DNA of 64,000 nt from Misgurnus anguillicaudatus (GCF_027580225.2 NC_073356.2:15467501-15531500), one strand, 5' to 3'; numbered from the stretch's first letter, positions 25,614 to 36,713 are shown. Numbers and translations: made by a program. The notes: a model not told the origin generated them from the sequence alone.

Positions 25614-26346
25614 TATTTATCGTCACTGTCCTTTCGAAAGCTTGTCAAATTTACTATTTTTCAAAAAACAGAATAAACACTGTATTTTTTAATGATTACA
25701 CACTGTGTTGTGATACTTTTTATTGATGAATAATAATGAGTTATGACAAAAAAATGAAATTCACAAAATATGGAGATACAAGATTTCGGAAGGACAGCAG
25801 CAATGCTATTATGATGCTCTACAATCAGTTTTAGGTGATAAAATTAGCAGTTACAGAGAGACTTTAAAATCCTACAGAAATGAACCATTTTATTTTTCAT
25901 GTCTATCTTGGGAGTTAACTTCATTACAAATCCACCTGTGTTGAGTTTCTTCATCTTAACTAACAGCAGATCAAATCAGCACTGCTTTCATAAAGATCAG
26001 AGATCTGTGCAGGAAACATCTATACAAGAAGCTACTAGTAACTTAAAAGCGTAGAAGGTATTAAAGTGTTTGTCTGTCCCAGAAGGATTGTGAAGTCAAC
26101 TGTAACAATGAAACATGTCACAATCAGACAGACACTATTAGGATCTGTCTGTCTGAACAACCAGACACAAATGCCAGTAAGCAGAGAAGTGACCTATAGC
26201 AGCCACCAAAAGGGACCTCGCAAACTGAAATCCGATTGATTTGTGATGTGACAATTTATGTGAGTTGAACAATTGCACAGGTGACAAGTTACTTCAGAGG
26301 AGATGGCACCTGTACCAAACATATTGTCTAGGCATGTAATAGTAGT
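25614..26346. other. No gene recognised
   Basis: Non-coding sequence with no recognised repeat. Confidence 0.4.
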
Positions 26347-26640
26347 AGTACACTGTCAGAAAAAAATGACAAAACTGTACAGTACCTTTTCTGTCACTTG
26401 TGGTAGCCTCAGTAGTTTCTTTTTGTACTTTTATGGGTATACAACGCATTGAAATGCTGAACCTTTTTGGGTACAATATTATGAACCTTTATACCTTAAT
26501 GACCTTGTGTACCAGACAGTTAAAAGTTAGGGGTACAAACATTTAACTGTACCTTTAAAGGTACATAATAGGTCCTTAATTATGGTACAATAATGTACCA
26601 AAAAATGTACAACATTGTATTATTGTATTATATATACCTG
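26347..26640. mobile_element. GGTACC-rich element, interrupted
   Basis: Starts cactgtcagaaaaaaatgac and is full of tgtacc/ggtaca motifs. A likely continuation (aaaaaggtacagttttgt) follows at 26880-26925 after the hAT at 26649. Confidence 0.5.
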
Positions 26641-26648
26641 CCTTAGGG

Positions 26649-26877
26649 CAGTGGTTCTCAAACTGGGGGCCCTGAGATGGTGCCGGGGGCCCATGGTTTT
26701 TATAAAATAAATTAATTAATCATAAATTCTGTGTAATTAAATCTTAGACAAATAATGCTACTAACCAACAGCACTACATTGAATAATTTAATGTTTTGTA
26801 TAATTAAAATGTTAAGTTTTACAAGGTTTTATGTCATACATTTTCTTTTTTGCAAAAAAAAACTTTGAAAACCACTG
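26649..26877. mobile_element. hAT (Charlie-like) miniature element
   Basis: Ends CAGTGGTTCTCAAACT / CTTTGAAAACCACTG. Flanks ccttaggg and ccttatac agree in the first five bases only. Inserted in a GGTACC element. Confidence 0.65.
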
Positions 26878-27007
26878 CCTTATACCACCCAGGCAACAGC
26901 AAAAAGGTACAGTTTTGTGTAGTAGTAGGAGCAGTAGTAGTCATATAGGCACCAAATTATTTTTCCGCCGGTGGGTGCTCCGAACGTCGTCAGGCAACGC
27001 TTATAGT

Positions 27008-28066
27008 GCATTCACACCAGCCACGGTAGAGGCAGCAAAAACGCTCTATTCATGAGTAGTTGGACGCTTGAACATTTGAGTTTACTCGCTTCATTCGTGA
27101 GTGAAAGCCACGCGTGAAATTCTAGTCATTCAAGACATTTACACCCCATTCAGACAGACACACCCAGCAGTAGCAGAGCGACGCGATCTCATTCATTTTA
27201 ATGGTACTCATTTGTTTATTACAAGCAGATTTAGAAACGCCTCATTGAAAGAGACGCACAGCAATAACATCGCTGGCTGTCTGACCCCCCAGTCACATTA
27301 GCTACAAGAGACAGAGACAGAGCGACAGGCTACCATTCATTTTCAATGGGAGTGGCTGTTTGCCAGCGACATGCGACGAGCTCGCCACTGCGTGAGCAAG
27401 GCAGGGCCATAATAGACAAGCAGGCTATTTTATGCAAATGCTGAGCGATGCGACAAAGCGACTGCCAATCAGAGTGAAGGGACAGCGTGACGTAGGTCTG
27501 TGGCTGAGTCGAGAGAAAATAATTCAAGATGGCGGAAATGCGTATTTCTGTATATATCTGATAAGTTTGCCATTTTATCTCATACATTTTGTTACTTTTA
27601 TCGAGAAAAAAATACTTTTAAATCCAAAAACATCGTTCTTGTAACTTAACAATACCTCTAAAGTGACTTTTGATACCGCTTTTAGATACAAGCCAAGGAA
27701 CGCCCATCAAGCGAGTGCGTGTCGCTCGGTGTCGCTCACTTTTGTAGCTAATGTGACTGTAGGGTCAATGGGGCGTCACGTGGAAATTTGCATCATGGGA
27801 GGGGCTTCTGCGACTCCGCTGAGACTCCGCTCGCTTCCTTCAATTACGTCACTACTAAAGCAAGGTCCTGATTGGTTAACGCGGTGCGGAATCCACCGAA
27901 GTTCATATTTTTCAACTCGCGCGTTTCCCTCTGCAACGCTCAATTGCACACGTGCAGCGCCTACCGCGCCGCAGGATGCCTAATCGCGTCTTTGCATTGA
28001 CTTAACATGTAAATCACTCGCGCTTGCCGCCTCTACTGTGTCTGGTGTGAACCCTGCATTAGGTTG
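27008..28066. mobile_element. CpG-rich element, gtgcattcacaccag family
   Basis: Ends tgcattcacaccagccacgg-tagaggc and gcctctactgtgtctggtgtgaac, body rich in gcgacgcg motifs. Related sequence at 52253-52600 and 53605-53875. Another element (27282-27767) sits inside. Confidence 0.5.
27282..27767. mobile_element. Nested element, TGACCC..CAGTCACATTAGC ends
   Basis: Left end tgaccccccagtcacattag, right end ctaatgtgactgtagggtca, followed inward by acaagagacagagac / gtgtcgctcacttttg. Non-autonomous. Confidence 0.5.
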
Positions 28067-28322
28067 CTTAGCAACAGCAGGCGCTACTGAAGCGTCCAAT
28101 TGCTTTGGAGAGAAAAAGGATAGCGTCACAGTCACATTTTCCACACGGTTTAGGGCGAAATGTGAAGCTCCCCTTTTTTCAGCCTATTTATCAAAGCATT
28201 GTAGATATTACAACTCGCAAAAGCCACCAATCATAGAGGCTCCCTAATTTCGATAACTAAAATTAATTGAGCATTTATGGCATTTTTTAGTGGGTGCTTA
28301 GCCATTTCAGTGGATTTCATGC

Positions 28323-28518
28323 ACTCTAAAAAAATCTAATGGGTAAATATTGAACCGGACACGTGCACAGTTGGGTTGTTGTTATGCAACCATGGGGTAT
28401 AATAACCCAGCAGTTGGGTTAAAACAATACAGCATTGGGTCAATTTTAATCCAGCGGTGTGTTCTGTCCAATATTTACCCTTATAGGTCAAAAATAACCC
28501 AGCCATTTTTAGAGTGTG
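28323..28518. repeat. AACCCAGC miniature repeat
   Basis: actctaaaaaaatctaatgg at the left, aataacccagccatttttag-agtg at the right, with gggttaaa/cagcattgggtca between. Confidence 0.5.
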
Positions 28519-28554
28519 GGATCGGCAAGATGGCGCCTATGGCAATAGTTTTAA

Positions 28555-28962
28555 AGGGGCCATGGCACAAATAAATCTTTGGTGTCCCCAGAGCACATAT
28601 GTGAAGTTTTAGTTCAAAATACCAATGGGTGTGTCCTTTAAAATGCAAATGAGCGGTTTGTTGCAATTGAAACTTAATTGTGCTGTGAATTATTTTCTCT
28701 CTCCTTTTCTCTGCACTAAATGGCAGTGCTGTGGTTGGATAGTGCAGATTAAGGGGCGGTATTATTATAATAAGAGCCCCTTATGACATCATAAGGAGAG
28801 CCAAATTTCAACGACCTATTTCCCATGTGCTTGGAGAGAATGGTTAACCAAAACTAAGTTACTGGGTTGATCTTTTTAACATTTTCTAGGTTGATAGAAG
28901 CACTGGGGACCCAATCATAGCACTAAACATAGGAAAAGTCTGATTTTCATGCCATGGCCCCT
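28555..28962. mobile_element. TTAA-flanked element, AGGGGCCATGGCA family
   Basis: Ends aggggccatggcac / tgccatggcccct, TTAA at 28551-28554 and 28963-28966. Confidence 0.8.
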
Positions 28963-29017
28963 TTAAGTGCATTTAGAGTAAACATTTTAGAGAAAAATTA
29001 TAAAGAAAAGGTTTATA

Positions 29018-29252
29018 ATGCACTTTCTAAAAATGCTGGGTTATTTCCAATCCAGCATTGGGTCAAAAAAGGACAAACCCAACGCGTTGTGTTGTAATTT
29101 AACCAATGCTGGGTTGTTTTAACCCATTGTTGGTTCAAATATAAATATTGTCTGGGTATCTTTTTGAATGATGGGTTGAAAATAACCAAATATTTTTTAT
29201 TTTACGTTTTACCCAACAATGGTTGAAAACCCACAGCATTTTTTAGAGTGCA
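29018..29252. repeat. AACCCAGC miniature repeat
   Basis: ctaaaaatgctgggttattt at the left and cccacagcattttttagagt at the right; imperfect TIRs. Confidence 0.6.
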
Positions 29253-30869
29253 GGCATTGATGAATGGTTAATGGGCGCAATAATTTTTGAAAATTATTTG
29301 TTTGTAACATTTTGACAAAAAGTTTAGAAATTGCTTGATGATAAAAAAACGTCAGTGTAACACTGTACATTTCAAAACTCAAAATAATTTATTAATTCTT
29401 GAGCAAAAATGTGGTGAAACAAATGTCAGACATGAATACATCAAATCTTCAAGTAAAGAATCGCCTACAGTATCAGATCAAATGAAACACTATGAATGAC
29501 CATTTGTCTGAGAAGATAATTTTTTTATTACTTGTCTTTGACTGACCAGTATCTGTTTCAATAACAAACCTTCAGTGATATATGACTTAATGAGATGTGA
29601 GAGTCACGGTGAAATGAACATCCTTCAAATCTTTTTTTTAGCAGTAAGGAATAAAATCACACAGCTTTGTTATAACAAAATAAATAATTTATTTTACTTG
29701 TATTATTCCTTTAAATAAAACATCACAAACATACTTCTCACCAATACTGCTTGTTAATATTACCAGAAATTCAAATGTAATTTAATGATGCGTCTTTATA
29801 GAAACCTTGAGAAGTCTCTCTTGTAGTCAGTGAACGCCAGGGGCTAACAGATTAGTCGCCAAGGACACAGACTGCAGCTGCATTTAAAATCCAGTGAGTA
29901 ATTTAATATATGCACCACATCCCAGCCAAACATCTTTAATAATCATAACACAACCATACACCGTCTTCCCCAGCCATTGCCATCTTCTGTCAGTGTCTAG
30001 TCGGACATATAAAATGACGAGTGAAAATACACAAAGGATGAATTACAGCGGATTTAATGACACCTGTAACAGCAGGTACTGGGATACACATTGTGTTATA
30101 TTGCTCAATTTTCCAAATGCAATTTCCTCAGTGCATGAGATGGAGGCCGATCTGTCAACACGCACTCGGTATGAGATCATTCTCATCCGGACGGATATTG
30201 TCAAGGTCCAACAGTCCTGCAATAAAGCCGCCCGGTGGCTCAGCGGTTTAGACAGAGGTGAATTTGGTTTGGCGTGGATCATGATGGAAAGATGAGAGAT
30301 AAACTCGACCATCTGCCAGAGCTAAATCGGAGACGGTTTGTCTGGCGGGTGGGCAGAGCGACTGCAGTTTCCATCCACTGTGACATCTCATCATAATAAA
30401 TGAAAACAGTCTTTAGTTCAGTGTTTCTTCATTTAACAAGATTCTCTTGACTCACACGCTACTGAAATATGTTTAGGGAAATATGTTTGTTGGGCATCTG
30501 CACACAGACCTAGTTTTAGACTGGATTCTTGAAAAAAAAACGATCAATTTGATACAGATGGTTTAATCTCTCAATCATCTGGCAATGCATAAACCATAAA
30601 GATAGAGAAGAGGTTCACTTGTTGTTTGGACCAAACATCAAAATGGGTAAAAATCTGATTTAAGATGGGCCGGTCTGAATATCTCAGACACAGCTGAACT
30701 CTTCTGAAATGTAAAAATGATGAACATACAGTATCAAACATTGAGATGGATGGGTTACAACTTGAGGAGACCCTGCTGTAGTACCACTACTGTCATTTTC
30801 CTTAGCACAGTTTCCCATCTTCCACTTCCAGCATAATTATAAATGCCATAAAGCCCAGATCATCTCAGA
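29253..30869. other. No gene; 30020-30400 unusually complex
   Basis: Mostly AT-rich. 30020-30400 has higher complexity and few low-complexity runs, with two overlapping ORFs (29894-30295 +, 30043-30312 -) of no recognised family and no splice frame. It could be conserved non-coding DNA. Confidence 0.35.
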
Positions 30870-30975
30870 CCTGTTTCAGGGAGATGACAGTGACCGTGCA
30901 ATGGCCTGTACAGTCACCAGATCTCAATCCAGTGTGGAGCATTGCGATGCGTCATGTCAGCACGGAGCAGAATGT
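30870..30975 (+). pseudogene. Tc1-like transposase remnant
   Basis: A short piece reads like the end of the catalytic core: atggcctgtacagtcaccag gives a WPVQSPDLNP-like stretch, followed by a decayed tail. No terminal repeats nearby. Confidence 0.4.
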
Positions 30976-31140
30976 CTAAAGGATGTTTCCAAGACATTAC
31001 TAAATCCATATGTCATAAACAATTCAGGCCATATTCTCGGGTGAAGGAGTCCTATAGCATTATATTACAGCTGTGACTGACAAAGTGCTTACTGAGTGTA
31101 TATGCACACTCCAAAGCACCATTCAGTCAAAGGTTTTTAA

Positions 31141-31254
31141 AGGGACAGTTCACCAAAAATGACAATTATGTCATCATTTTCTCACCATCATGTTCTTCTA
31201 AACCTGTATGAATTTGAACACAAAAGATATTTTGATATAAATTACAGTAAGCAC
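31141..31254. mobile_element. TTAA-flanked element, AGGGACAGTTCACC family, left part
   Basis: TTAA at 31137-31140 then agggacagttcaccaaaaat. A middle piece of the same family (cccattaacttccacagtat ... gtcaatgggtaccgtcaac) resumes at 32150-32225 after the inserted hAT. The right end is lost. Confidence 0.65.
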
Positions 31255-31686
31255 CATAGTATGTAAGCGGAGTGGAGTGGAAAGAAATTGCGCTCTGCGC
31301 TTAAAGCATTTCATAATAACTCCGCTCAAGCTCAGCTCTGGATGTACAATATTCCGCTCCTCGCTCCCTCCCTAGTAACGCCTCGCTCCACAATTGCTCC
31401 ATTGTAAATTTTAATTCTCTTTTGAAACAACAACAACCTCGTTGGCTCGTTAAAATATCAGAGCCCATTGCAGTTCTGTAGCAGAATGCGCAATTTTTTG
31501 CTCAACTTTAATAAAGAATATGGCATAAGACCGTGCTGTATTAAGGTAAATGCTGCAAATTATTTACAAATTTAAATTTTTTTCCCTGTGTTGGTAGTTT
31601 AGGTTGTTAAAGCTGTATTAGATTTTCTTTCCGAGTGTAAGCAGAAAACTTGTGTTTTCTTGACACGTGCCTTTTAATATTACACT

Positions 31687-32070
31687 AGGGGCCCTATTTT
31701 AACGATCTGAAACGCAATTGCGAAGCGCAAAGCGCAAGTGACTTATTGGGCGGATCTTGGGCGCTGTTGCTATTTTCCCGGCGGGAGAAATAACTCTTGC
31801 GCCAGGCGCAAATCAATAAGGGGTTGGTCTGAAGTAGGTTCATTATTCATAGGTGTGGTTTGGGCGTAACGTCAAATAAACCAATCAGAACGCTATCCAA
31901 CATTCCCTTTAAATGCAAGGGCGCAAGTTCCATGGCGGGTTGCTATTATTATGACGGGTTTACCAGGCGCACGCCAGGAGCGGTTCACAGCCGAGGAGAC
32001 CCACGTTCTTGTAAGAGCAGTCAAAGACAGAGAAGTTGTTTTGTATGGGGATATGAGAAACCCGCCCAAA
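31687..32070 (+). mobile_element. Harbinger-type 5' fragment inside the hAT
   Basis: Starts aggggccctattttaacgat, a Harbinger/ISL2EU-type end common in fish, and runs into the ORF at 31951. The right end is missing. Confidence 0.55.
31951..32070 (+). pseudogene. Harbinger Myb/SANT-like protein, N-terminal fragment
   Basis: ATG at 31951 opens a frame with RFTAEETHVLVRAVKDREVV followed by LYGDMRNPPK, the pattern of the Myb/SANT-like DNA-binding protein that vertebrate Harbinger elements encode next to their transposase (NAIF1-like). After residue 40 the frame leaves the family and enters hAT arm sequence. Only helices 1-2 of the domain can be present, so it is a dead fragment. Confidence 0.5.
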
Positions 32071-32230
32071 TCTGCTCCTCGCTCCTGGCAAAATCACGCC
32101 ACTCCTCGCTCCGCTCCCACTCCGCACCGCTCACATACTCTGGTAAGCACGCAGTTGACAGAACCCATTAACTTCCACAGTATTTGCTTTTTCTAAGTCA
32201 ATGGGTACCGTCAACAGTGACAACCAAGGT

Positions 32231-32852
32231 TAAAATCGTTAACGAAAACGAACAGAAAAACTGTTGTTTTTTTTTAAACATTACAATGGGACTTATTCAC
32301 CTTATTCCGCCACGCCCCTTTTTAATTCTTCGCTCTTCCGCATTTTGTCAACCGACTTCCGCTGCTAATATGGCACAGTGCATTCGGTGGTTAGTTTGGG
32401 GGTTAGAAGATTGTTTGTAGTTCACTATAACTTTAGCCAAATGACAAATATCGCTACTGCTGTTAATATTTTAAATTAGGAGCACGGAGAAAACTTCATA
32501 AGACGCTCGGATAATCTTATATTGTCCCATCAATCATCTCGTGGTTAGACGATATGAAGCGGCCGCGGCAAGTAACCTATGGGACATACCTCGTCCTGTC
32601 AGGAGTTGATGGATCAGCATTGGAAATTATTAAAGTACTTATGCCTACCAATATTTACACAGTGATTTCGTCTTTTTTAAAGCAAATGTGCACCTGCAGT
32701 CCAATAACTTTTTCGTTTTTATGTGGTACCATGATAGAATTCATTTGCAAACTTGCCAACACTTATTCCTTCAAATCAGGAGACTTAAATCCTTTTAAGT
32801 GGAATCTACAAAGCTCACATATGGTTTAAGAAATTCCTTACAGATCATATCT
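32231..32852. other. No gene established
   Basis: Contains GC-richer spots (cggccgcggc at 32560) and an ORF starting MKRPRQVTYGTYLVLSGVDG at 32554 with no recognised family. Probably further element debris. Confidence 0.3.
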
Positions 32853-33290
32853 GATCACACTGTAAAGGTTTATATAACTGCATGGGAGGTTACATCTGAT
32901 CACATAGTAAATGTTTAATATAACTGCATGACATGTAACAGCTGATCACATAGTAAAGGTTTAATATAACTGCACAACATCTGATCACATTGTAAAGGTT
33001 TAATATAATTGCACAACATCTGATCACATTGTAAAGGTTTAATATAATTGAACAACAACTGATCACATTGTAAAGGTTTAATATAAATGCACAACATCTG
33101 ATCACATAGTAAAGGTTTAATATAACTGCACAACATCTGATCATATTGTAAAGTTTTAATATAATTGCACAACATCTGATCACATTGTAAAGGTTTAATA
33201 TAAATGCACAACATCTGATCACACTGTAAATGTTTAATATCACTGCATGACATCTGATCACATATGAAGGTTTAATGTAACTTTACAACA
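32853..33290. repeat. 39-bp minisatellite, 11 units
   Basis: Unit gatcacattgtaaaggttta-atataattgcacaacatct. Starts at 32853, 32898, 32944, then every 39 bases from 32983 to 33256. The first two spacings are 45 and 46, so the left units carry short insertions. As 39 is divisible by 3, minus-strand frames stay open through the array; this is not evidence of coding. Confidence 0.95.
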
Positions 33291-33507
33291 GGTAAAGCAA
33301 GACCACCCTGCAATAAATTAAGACACAGCTTTATCTGAGTCATCAGGAGCTGATCCCAAGTGTTTATCTGGAAGCTGTTGGTGTATGTACTGGTAAAGTG
33401 CTTGGTGACTGTGTAATGGATGCAATATCAACCCTGTGTAAAGCTGAACCAAAGATGGTTGTTTCTCAGCAGAGATATGTACATTTGTGCCAGCTCAACA
33501 CATTGAA
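33291..33507. other. No gene or repeat recognised
   Basis: Non-coding. If the 44-residue gene is polyadenylated within the minisatellite, this is part of its 3'UTR. Confidence 0.35.
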
Positions 33508-33733
33508 GCAGTTTCTCGGACAGGGTTTACAGGACTAGGATTTAATTATATTAGGACATTTTAGTTTTTACAAACAAACCCTACAAAAAAACAAGACTGG
33601 TGCGCATCTTGTGACAAAACAATGGCACTCATATATGTTGAGGTATGTCAGTAAAAGGTGTTTTTAAATTATTGTAGCTCAAATATGCATTTTAGCCTTG
33701 GACCAGGATAAGCCCTGTCCGGGAAACCGCACC
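33508..33733. mobile_element. Miniature element, GGGCAGTTTCCCGG family
   Basis: gcagtttctcggacagggtt at the left, agccctgtccgggaaaccgc at the right. Lies in the putative 3'UTR of the 44-residue gene. Confidence 0.6.
33541..33546 (-). terminator. Possible ATTAAA poly(A) signal for the 44-residue gene
   Basis: First minus-strand ATTAAA found below the stop; it lies inside a miniature element. Further ATTAAA copies occur in the 39-bp minisatellite beyond. No minus-strand AATAAA was noticed between. Confidence 0.25.
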
Positions 33734-33834
33734 ATTGTTTTCCCATATCAGATGTAGGTTGCTTCAGGTTGAGTTGTGATTTTAAAGTGTAGTTGTGGTC
33801 AGAGACGGATGGATCCTCCCATTGTGTTTCTGCA

Positions 33835-34407
33835 TCACAGTTTAGGAACATCACAGGCATCATCCTCACAGTTGTCCACTGCATCACTACACATCAATGC
33901 ATCTGTGAAAACAATATAACCATAAACATGTTAGCATTTAAAATAAACTTGCATCATGAGAATTAATATATAAATGACACCCATACTTAAACAGAACAGT
34001 GTGTAAGAGAGAGATGCATTAAAAAGAGACAGTAACATTATACACACAACCTTTAACTTCAGTGTTAAATAATACGTTGTTTAATAGGTCATTATCAATA
34101 TCTGAATGAGGAATGAACTGACATTCTAGCATCTGAAATCTCAGTAACTTGTAGGAATCACGTGGGCTACGTAAGAATGCAATGTAATATCTCGTTGTAC
34201 TATCGTAAATGTAAAAATATAGGTGGACAATTAAAACCATTCAAATAGTTGCATTTTATAAACTAACGTTCCTGATCTTCAACGGACTTCACAAATCTAA
34301 CTTTAGGCGAACGAGCACAAAGTTAGCTAAGATAGCTTACCTGAAACTGGCCACCTTTTCAACACCCGGCGTGGTTTAAAGTTACCGGAACATCGTAGTC
34401 GAACCAT
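33835..34407 (-). CDS. Two-exon gene for a 44-residue protein, unknown function
   Basis: I do not recognise this gene. Exon 1 coding part is 34341-34407: an ATG with G at -3 and +4, an in-frame TGA eight codons upstream, then MVRLRCSGNFKPRRVLKR followed by WPVS and a strong donor (CAG|GTAAGC). Exon 2 is 33835-33902: an acceptor preceded by gttttcacag, then ALMCSDAVDNCEDDACDVPKL minus any gap, ending at TGA 33835-33837; the codon split over the junction reads Asp. The parts are 67 and 68 nt, so phases match exactly (45 codons including stop). The N-terminal half is strongly basic and could be a mitochondrial or nuclear targeting stretch; the C-terminal half is acidic with four cysteines. There is no signal peptide or membrane segment. 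It lies downstream of ctdp1 in the same direction, under its own CpG promoter. A spliced lncRNA is the main alternative. Confidence 0.45.
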
Positions 34408-34449
34408 TACTTGGGATAAGGGTGTTCCTCAGTTGGCTTAAAATTGGTA

Positions 34450-34590
34450 AGAAAGAAACATAAAGGCGCTCGAGTGAGCTTTTTAAGCTTAACGCGTCGC
34501 CTTCAGTCACTGCCTCAGCTGCTCATCGTCTATGCGGCCGGAAGAACGTTGACAAAATGAGCGAAATGGCGCCGCCCTTGTTGTCGTGAA
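34450..34590 (-). promoter_or_regulatory. CpG-type, TATA-less promoter of the 44-residue gene
   Basis: A CpG-rich stretch in an AT-rich setting holds an ETS-type core (ccggaag at 34539-34545) and a YY1-like aaatggcgcc near 34563. It sits just upstream of exon 1, as in housekeeping promoters. No TATA box is seen. On the other strand an AAG|GTGAAT near 34600 could be the donor of a divergent transcript. Confidence 0.45.
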
Positions 34591-34692
34591 AAATAAGGTG
34601 AATAGCATTCTAGGTGTGGTTAAAGTGATTATAACTTAAATGTAGGTTTTACATTATGAATGAATTACTGCATTTCACTTATTTACATTTAA

Positions 34693-35110
34693 AGGTCATC
34701 TATTTTATTGCTAAAAACAATGTTATTTTGTGTATTTGGTATAATACAATGTGTTCACGTGGTTTATGGTTAAAAACACATTATTTTCCACATATTTCCA
34801 CTCCAGAAATGCACAGATTTAAAAAGCTATGTGTCCCTGATTGGCCAGCTAATCTGATTGGCCTGAATACCTCTGACGTCAGCCGGAAATGTGGCGCTCC
34901 TTACCATGTTTGAAAGATTCGGTCACAATGGAATGCTTACAGGAGTTAACTTACAGGCTGTGAGTCCAAGCGGGAGGATTTATGAAAATATCGGTCTTGC
35001 CTACATCGCCAATCCCAGGAAGTAAACTGTTGCCTATAATCTGTGTCCAATAAAGAGATTTACGTTGGAGACGATAACTCGCGTCATCGTTTACGTAGTA
35101 TTTACCTTTT
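34693..35110. mobile_element. TTAA element, AGGTCATCTATTTT family, 3'-truncated
   Basis: TTAA at 34689-34692, then aggtcatctattttattgct. Body features (ctgattggccagct, tgacgtcagccgg) match a larger cyprinid DNA element; no right end. Confidence 0.5.
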
Positions 35111-35212
35111 GTATATCGTTAACATGTATTAATACACACTTACAATCCAAAGGAAATTTAAAAACGTGAATTGGACAACAGGTGCTCTTTAATCATTTAC
35201 AGACACATTTAA

Positions 35213-35935
35213 AGGATTACTTCACATTTATAAGAAAATTTCCCGATAATTTACTCCCCCCTCCTTGTCATCCAAGATGTTTTTCTTTCTGCAGTAGATT
35301 AGACATCAAGTTTTTTTAGGAAAACATTCCAGGATTTTTCTCTATACAGACTTGGTTTGAAGTTACAAATTGCAGTTTCAATGCAGCTTCTAGGATCCCA
35401 ACCAATGCATGAGGGTCTTATCTAGCGAAACAATCATCATTTTAGCCCAAAAATTAAAAATATGTACTTTATAACCACAATTTCGCATCCTTGGGATGCG
35501 CGTTTGTGACCTTACGTATTACGTAATCATGTTGAAAGGTCCCACATGATGTTTGGTAATCTACTGCTTGTTTACAAGTGTGGAGAAGGAGGACTGTTCA
35601 GAAGTTAATGTATGTGGAATAAAACTAATTAATGTATTTATGTTAGTTTATTGTTCAAAATTGTCATGTGTGACCTTTCGATGTGATTACGTAATACGCA
35701 AAATCATGGACGCGCATCCAAGGGCTATCAAGACAAGAAGTTGTGGTTAAAAGTAAATTTTATTTTTTGGAGGAAAATTATGATTGTTTCCCTAGATAAG
35801 ACCTTTATGCCTTATTTGGGATCTTTTAGACCCCTCTGAAGCTGCATTGAAACTGCAATTTGGACCTTTCAACCATTGAAGATTACTATATGGAGAAAAA
35901 TCCTGAAATGTTTTCCTAAAAAATAAATAAGCCTT
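35213..35935. mobile_element. TTAA element, AGGATTACTTCAC family, with long arms
   Basis: TTAA at 35209-35212. The left arm (ggaaaacattccaggatttt, caatgcagcttc) is matched by the right arm (gaagctgcattg, aaaatcctgaaatgttttcc). The outer right end is lost. Confidence 0.55.
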
Positions 35936-36526
35936 GATACTTAATACTTGTTGGTGCAACCCAGCCTTGTAGGCAGGAGGAGTTAACAAGTTATGTTAAC
36001 TCCTATGTTATAAATAAAACTCTATTATTGTATAAAAGTGAAGTATGATCGTCATAAAGGAGGAAACCCCTGCAACAAATGTTTTGTGAGTGATTTTATG
36101 CTCTAGGTTGAGAACTGTGCTTTTAAATTCATTAGCTCATTGTCGTCTTTTCAGGAGATTGCAGTCGTGGGTGATTTGGAAGGATCTGGATGAGTTATGG
36201 TGGAGGTAATTGAGCTTCAACATTATTTCCACTCTCAGCAGAGAGACTCTGCGAAACCTATTCAATGTTTCAAGCACTTTATGACCTCCCGCAGCATAAC
36301 TACAAGCCCTGTTCATGAAAACCTCCTGCATCAGCACCATTAAACATCATGGGCAAACAGTTACGTCTTTTATTTATGAGTAATCACACATGGATGCCAT
36401 AAATACTGCTGTGTGACTAAACACAATGACTTGCCAACCTCTGTAGGGAACCATGATATTGGTTTAGCCATTTTGATTGTGATGAATGTGTTCAGATATA
36501 GAGCATGTGGTGGTCTGTGGAGGGCT
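35936..36526. other. No gene or repeat recognised
   Basis: Non-coding sequence. Confidence 0.4.
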
Positions 36527-36530
36527 TAAC

Positions 36531-36713
36531 CCTTATGTGTTGTTGGGGCCATTTTTGGCCATTTTTGCAATTTTTTGTCTTAATTTGGCCACAACTTTGT
36601 CTGTGTTTCAGCAAATTGAATGATTCTTGGTGACAAATCTTATATTTACACATATTTTAAGAAAATGCTTTGAAATTTAAAAAAAACTTAACAATATACT
36701 GTGGGCAAATTTA
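36531..36713. mobile_element. piggyBac-type terminus (TTAA CCCTTATGTG)
   Basis: TTAA at 36527-36530 followed by cccttatgtgttgttggggc, resembling the palindrome end at 36717. Probably the true outer left end or a tandem relative. Confidence 0.5.

Larger units (their letters stand above)
31255..32142. mobile_element. hAT element, CATAGTATGTRAGCGG ends, carrying a Harbinger fragment
   Basis: Ends catagtatgtaagcggagtg and ccgctcacatactctg with a perfect 8-bp TSD gtaagcac (31247-31254, 32143-32150). The arms are rich in gctcctcgctcc. 31687-32070 is unrelated sequence from a Harbinger-type element. Confidence 0.8.

Noticed and set aside
29894..30295. 133-codon plus ORF
   Set aside because: Overlaps an equally long minus ORF, with no domain, promoter or splice support.
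32890..33261. 123- and 112-codon ORFs in the minisatellite
   Set aside because: A 39-bp unit keeps frames open automatically; two frames are equally open.
32853..33290. CRISPR array
   Set aside because: Units are directly contiguous with no unique spacers, and the context is a vertebrate genome.
34019..34240. 73-codon minus ORF as a middle exon of the 44-residue gene
   Set aside because: No suitable acceptor and donor pair; the direct 34341-33902 junction already fits in phase.
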